Assembly (NCBI RefSeq): GCF_900964775.1
Contig: NC_041829.1
Coordinates: forward strand, 8,348,863 to 8,412,862
DNA: 64,000 nucleotides
Reading direction: 5' to 3'
From: Scleropages formosus
Lineage: Eukaryota; Chordata; Actinopteri; Osteoglossiformes; Osteoglossidae
A program made the translations under genes and the position numbers. The first letter of the stretch is position 1; every line of letters starts with the position of its first letter. The notes beneath the pieces were generated by a model. It did not search any database and had not been told where the DNA came from. It saw only the letters and a list, made by a program, of their open reading frames with translations. Of the stretch, positions 63,586 through 64,000 are shown one piece after another.

Positions 63586-63941
63586 TCGGCGCAATAAATA
63601 GCGGTTCATAAACACGTCGTTCCCAACGGTCCGATAAACACTGACGGTCCGCGATGTGCCTTAGCTGTCATATAAAAGTATGAGGGGTCAGTGAGAGCCA
63701 GAATAAATAGAGCACTGTGGTTCAGGGAGAGTGCGACACTGCATACACACCAGGAGATGTGCAAACCATTGAGGGCAGCTTCAGAGCACTAAATGGAAGG
63801 GAGCTGAAGGGGAACTGGAAAGTGGCTGAAAGTGAGAGAAGCTTTCGGTAGATGGAGGCTCCTGCAGACGTTTAAAAATTCAGTATGTGCATTGTGTTTC
63901 TTTAAGTGTCGCTGCATCCGTTTCTCCCCCATGTAAAGCTA

Positions 63942-64000
63942 GTATAGCTCAGTCGGGTGAGTTAGACAGCAGCTCTAAAGGTCCCTGGTTTGATCCTGAG
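63942..64000 (+). repeat. tRNA-like sequence cut by the window end
   Basis: GCTAGTATAGCTCAGTCGGG gives a good A box and GGTTTGATCC a B box with one mismatch. The spacing fits a tRNA, but the anticodon arm (around AGCAGCTCTAAAGG) does not pair well. More likely the head of a SINE that continues outside the window than a working tRNA gene. Confidence 0.45.

Noticed and set aside
63942-64000. Functional tRNA gene at the window end
   Set aside because: A and B boxes are present, but the anticodon stem does not pair well and such heads begin SINEs here; the rest lies outside the window.

Overview
This is vertebrate nuclear DNA, almost certainly from a teleost fish. Genes are split by GT-AG introns, proteins match vertebrate families along their whole length, and the spaces between genes are full of tRNA-derived SINEs, (TG)n, (ATT)n and (CT)n repeats. 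The commonest SINE type (head reading GGCGCAGTGGGTTGG, tail a TG microsatellite) is one I associate with bony-tongue fishes such as arowana. That placement is recall-based and only moderately sure.

Layout. (1) 1-4110: UBE2C (+), the APC/C-linked ubiquitin-conjugating enzyme, six coding exons. (2) 5083-6863: a two-exon RGS9BP-like gene (-), a likely anchor for R7-type RGS proteins, with an unusual cysteine-rich end. (3) 9545-10303: a single-exon RNF182-like membrane RING E3 ligase (-). (4) 10.4-23.0 kb: gene-poor, SINE-rich, holding a fossil solo LTR (20407-20806) and a CpG island (about 18.4-19.3 kb) that looks like a minus-strand promoter. (5) 23176-27619: SNRPB (+), spliceosomal SmB/B', seven exons. 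Its fifth intron carries a box C/D snoRNA that I identify as SNORD119 from its boxes and an 11-12 nt complementarity to 28S rRNA. (6) 28922-37258: DDX27 (+), nucleolar DEAD-box helicase, 21 exons. (7) 38.4-50.2 kb: ZNFX1 (+), the interferon-induced NFX1-type zinc-finger helicase, 14 coding exons behind an upstream region with two separate ISRE arrays, a TATA box and an X-box/CCAAT promoter. (8) 50.2-64.0 kb: no gene recognised; SINEs, two pairs of local direct repeats, a possible conserved enhancer and a tRNA-like sequence cut by the window edge.

DDX27 next to ZNFX1 is a conserved vertebrate pairing (human chromosome 20q13). SNRPB and UBE2C also lie on human chromosome 20, so the window keeps part of an old linkage group, with ZNFX1 apparently turned round relative to the human arrangement. 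I see no novel multi-gene system. The most informative items are the intronic snoRNA with its readable target, the layered interferon-type control region of ZNFX1, and the altered C-terminus of the RGS9BP-like protein. Exon borders were read by eye; reading phase was checked across every junction of the five recognised genes that have introns or a choice of start.
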